A stretch of 64,000 bases of DNA from JACVRW01 sp963808775 (GTDB taxonomy: Bacteria; Actinomycetota; Thermoleophilia; Solirubrobacterales; Thermoleophilaceae). Positions 63,636 through 64,000 of this stretch are shown piece after piece. Within the stretch, counting starts at the first letter, position 1; every line of letters starts with the position of its first letter. The stretch is from contig CAWEGR010000002.1 of NCBI GenBank assembly GCA_963808775.1, forward strand, positions 1 through 64,000. Reading direction: 5' to 3'. The notes beneath the pieces are model-generated. The model worked only from the letters and a program-made list of their open reading frames with translations, had not been told where the DNA came from and did no database searches. Made by a program: the position numbers and the translations under genes.

Positions 63636-64000
63636 ATGCCTGAGCACGACGTCCTCGTCATCGGAGCCGGTCTCGCCGGCCAGCGCGCGGCCCTCGCGGC
63701 GGCCGACCTCGGCGCATCCGTCGGGATCATCTCGAAGGTCCACCCGGTGCGCTCGCACTCGAACGCCGCCCAGGGCGGGATCAACGCGTCGCTCGACCCC
63801 GAGGACTCCTGGGAGTCGCACGCGTTCGACACCGTCAAGGGCTCGGACTACCTGGGCGACCAGGACGCGATCGAGATCATGTGCCGTGAGGCGCCCGAGG
63901 AGCTCCTCACCCTCGAGCACCTCGGCGTGACCTTCCACCGCAACGACCAGGGCCGGCTCGGCAAGCGCGCCTTCGGCGGAGCCAGCGCCGCCCGCACCTA
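63636..64000 (+). CDS. sdhA: Succinate dehydrogenase flavoprotein subunit (partial, cut by window end)
   Basis: First 121 residues: HDVLVIGAGLAGQRAALAAA FAD loop; VRSHSNAAQGGINASLDPED, where the His is the usual site of covalent FAD; SWESHAFDTVKGSDYLGDQD; REAPEELLTLEHLGVTFHRN; GRLGKRAFGGASAART. A TAGAAT box (63616-63621) lies 14 nt before ATG 63636. With mdh and icd it extends a TCA-cycle neighbourhood. Confidence 0.94.
   Translation, partial: MPEHDVLVIGAGLAGQRAALAAADLGASVGIISKVHPVRSHSNAAQGGINASLDPEDSWESHAFDTVKGSDYLGDQDAIEIMCREAPEELLTLEHLGVTFHRNDQGRLGKRAFGGASAART

Overview
The window is about 70% GC and densely packed. Its gene set points to an actinobacterium, most likely class Thermoleophilia (Solirubrobacterales-like): six mce genes in a row, ECF sigma, LytR-CpsA-Psr, DUF4235, PucR, FmdB, bL25/Pth/Mfd and leaderless promoters. 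The taxon is inferred from gene content and style, not from a marker search.

Layout. 0-6 kb: initiator tRNA, ArsC-like protein, Ppx/GppA phosphatase, an unexplained structured intergenic stretch, an IlvB/IlvG-type ThDP enzyme divergent from a haloalkane-dehalogenase-like hydrolase, and a membrane SpoIIE-type phosphatase. 6.4-15.4 kb: an operon of six mce genes, each overlapping the next by 4 nt, with no permease or ATPase beside it. 15.5-24.7 kb: small membrane proteins, tRNA-Leu, a membrane-tethered ECF sigma factor, CsaA, an R2-like metallo-oxidase, a rhomboid pseudoprotease, a YbdK-type ligase, CsrA and FtsB. 24.7-32.5 kb: eno-mazG-foldase, mfd and pth-rplY, all leftward. 32.6-41.3 kb: ABC1 kinase, prs-glmU, tRNA-Gln, PucR regulator, a DedA-PAP2 fusion and ispE. 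41.3-50.1 kb: ksgA-tatD, metG, M23 peptidase, rsmI-ROK kinase, LCP, fmdB and glyS. 51-57.9 kb: TetR, lon-hsp20, GMC oxidoreductase and a metallo-beta-lactamase protein. 58-64 kb: an epimerase-like protein, SRPBCC, a winged-helix protein, mdh-icd, an ABC-transporter remnant, an M50 protease and the start of sdhA. Most of the content is housekeeping: wall and septum, tRNA and translation, TCA cycle, stress and proteostasis. The mce block is the main lineage-specific module.

Two features cut across the window. First, at least fifteen genes are interrupted by apparent single-base or 4-base frameshifts, while equally long genes (mfd, lon, metG, glmU) are intact. Assembly or sequencing indels are the simplest explanation, and gene ends below are given as the reconstructed gene. 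Second, many starts sit 6-10 nt after a TAnnnT box, which suggests widespread leaderless transcription.

The most interesting leads are a palindrome shared by a TetR gene and the distant R2-like oxidase gene, a sigma factor fused to a zinc-binding anti-sigma-like motif plus a membrane and proline-rich tail, a zinc-ribbon rhomboid without catalytic residues, REP-like palindromes, and a structured RNA candidate with mutually exclusive helices.
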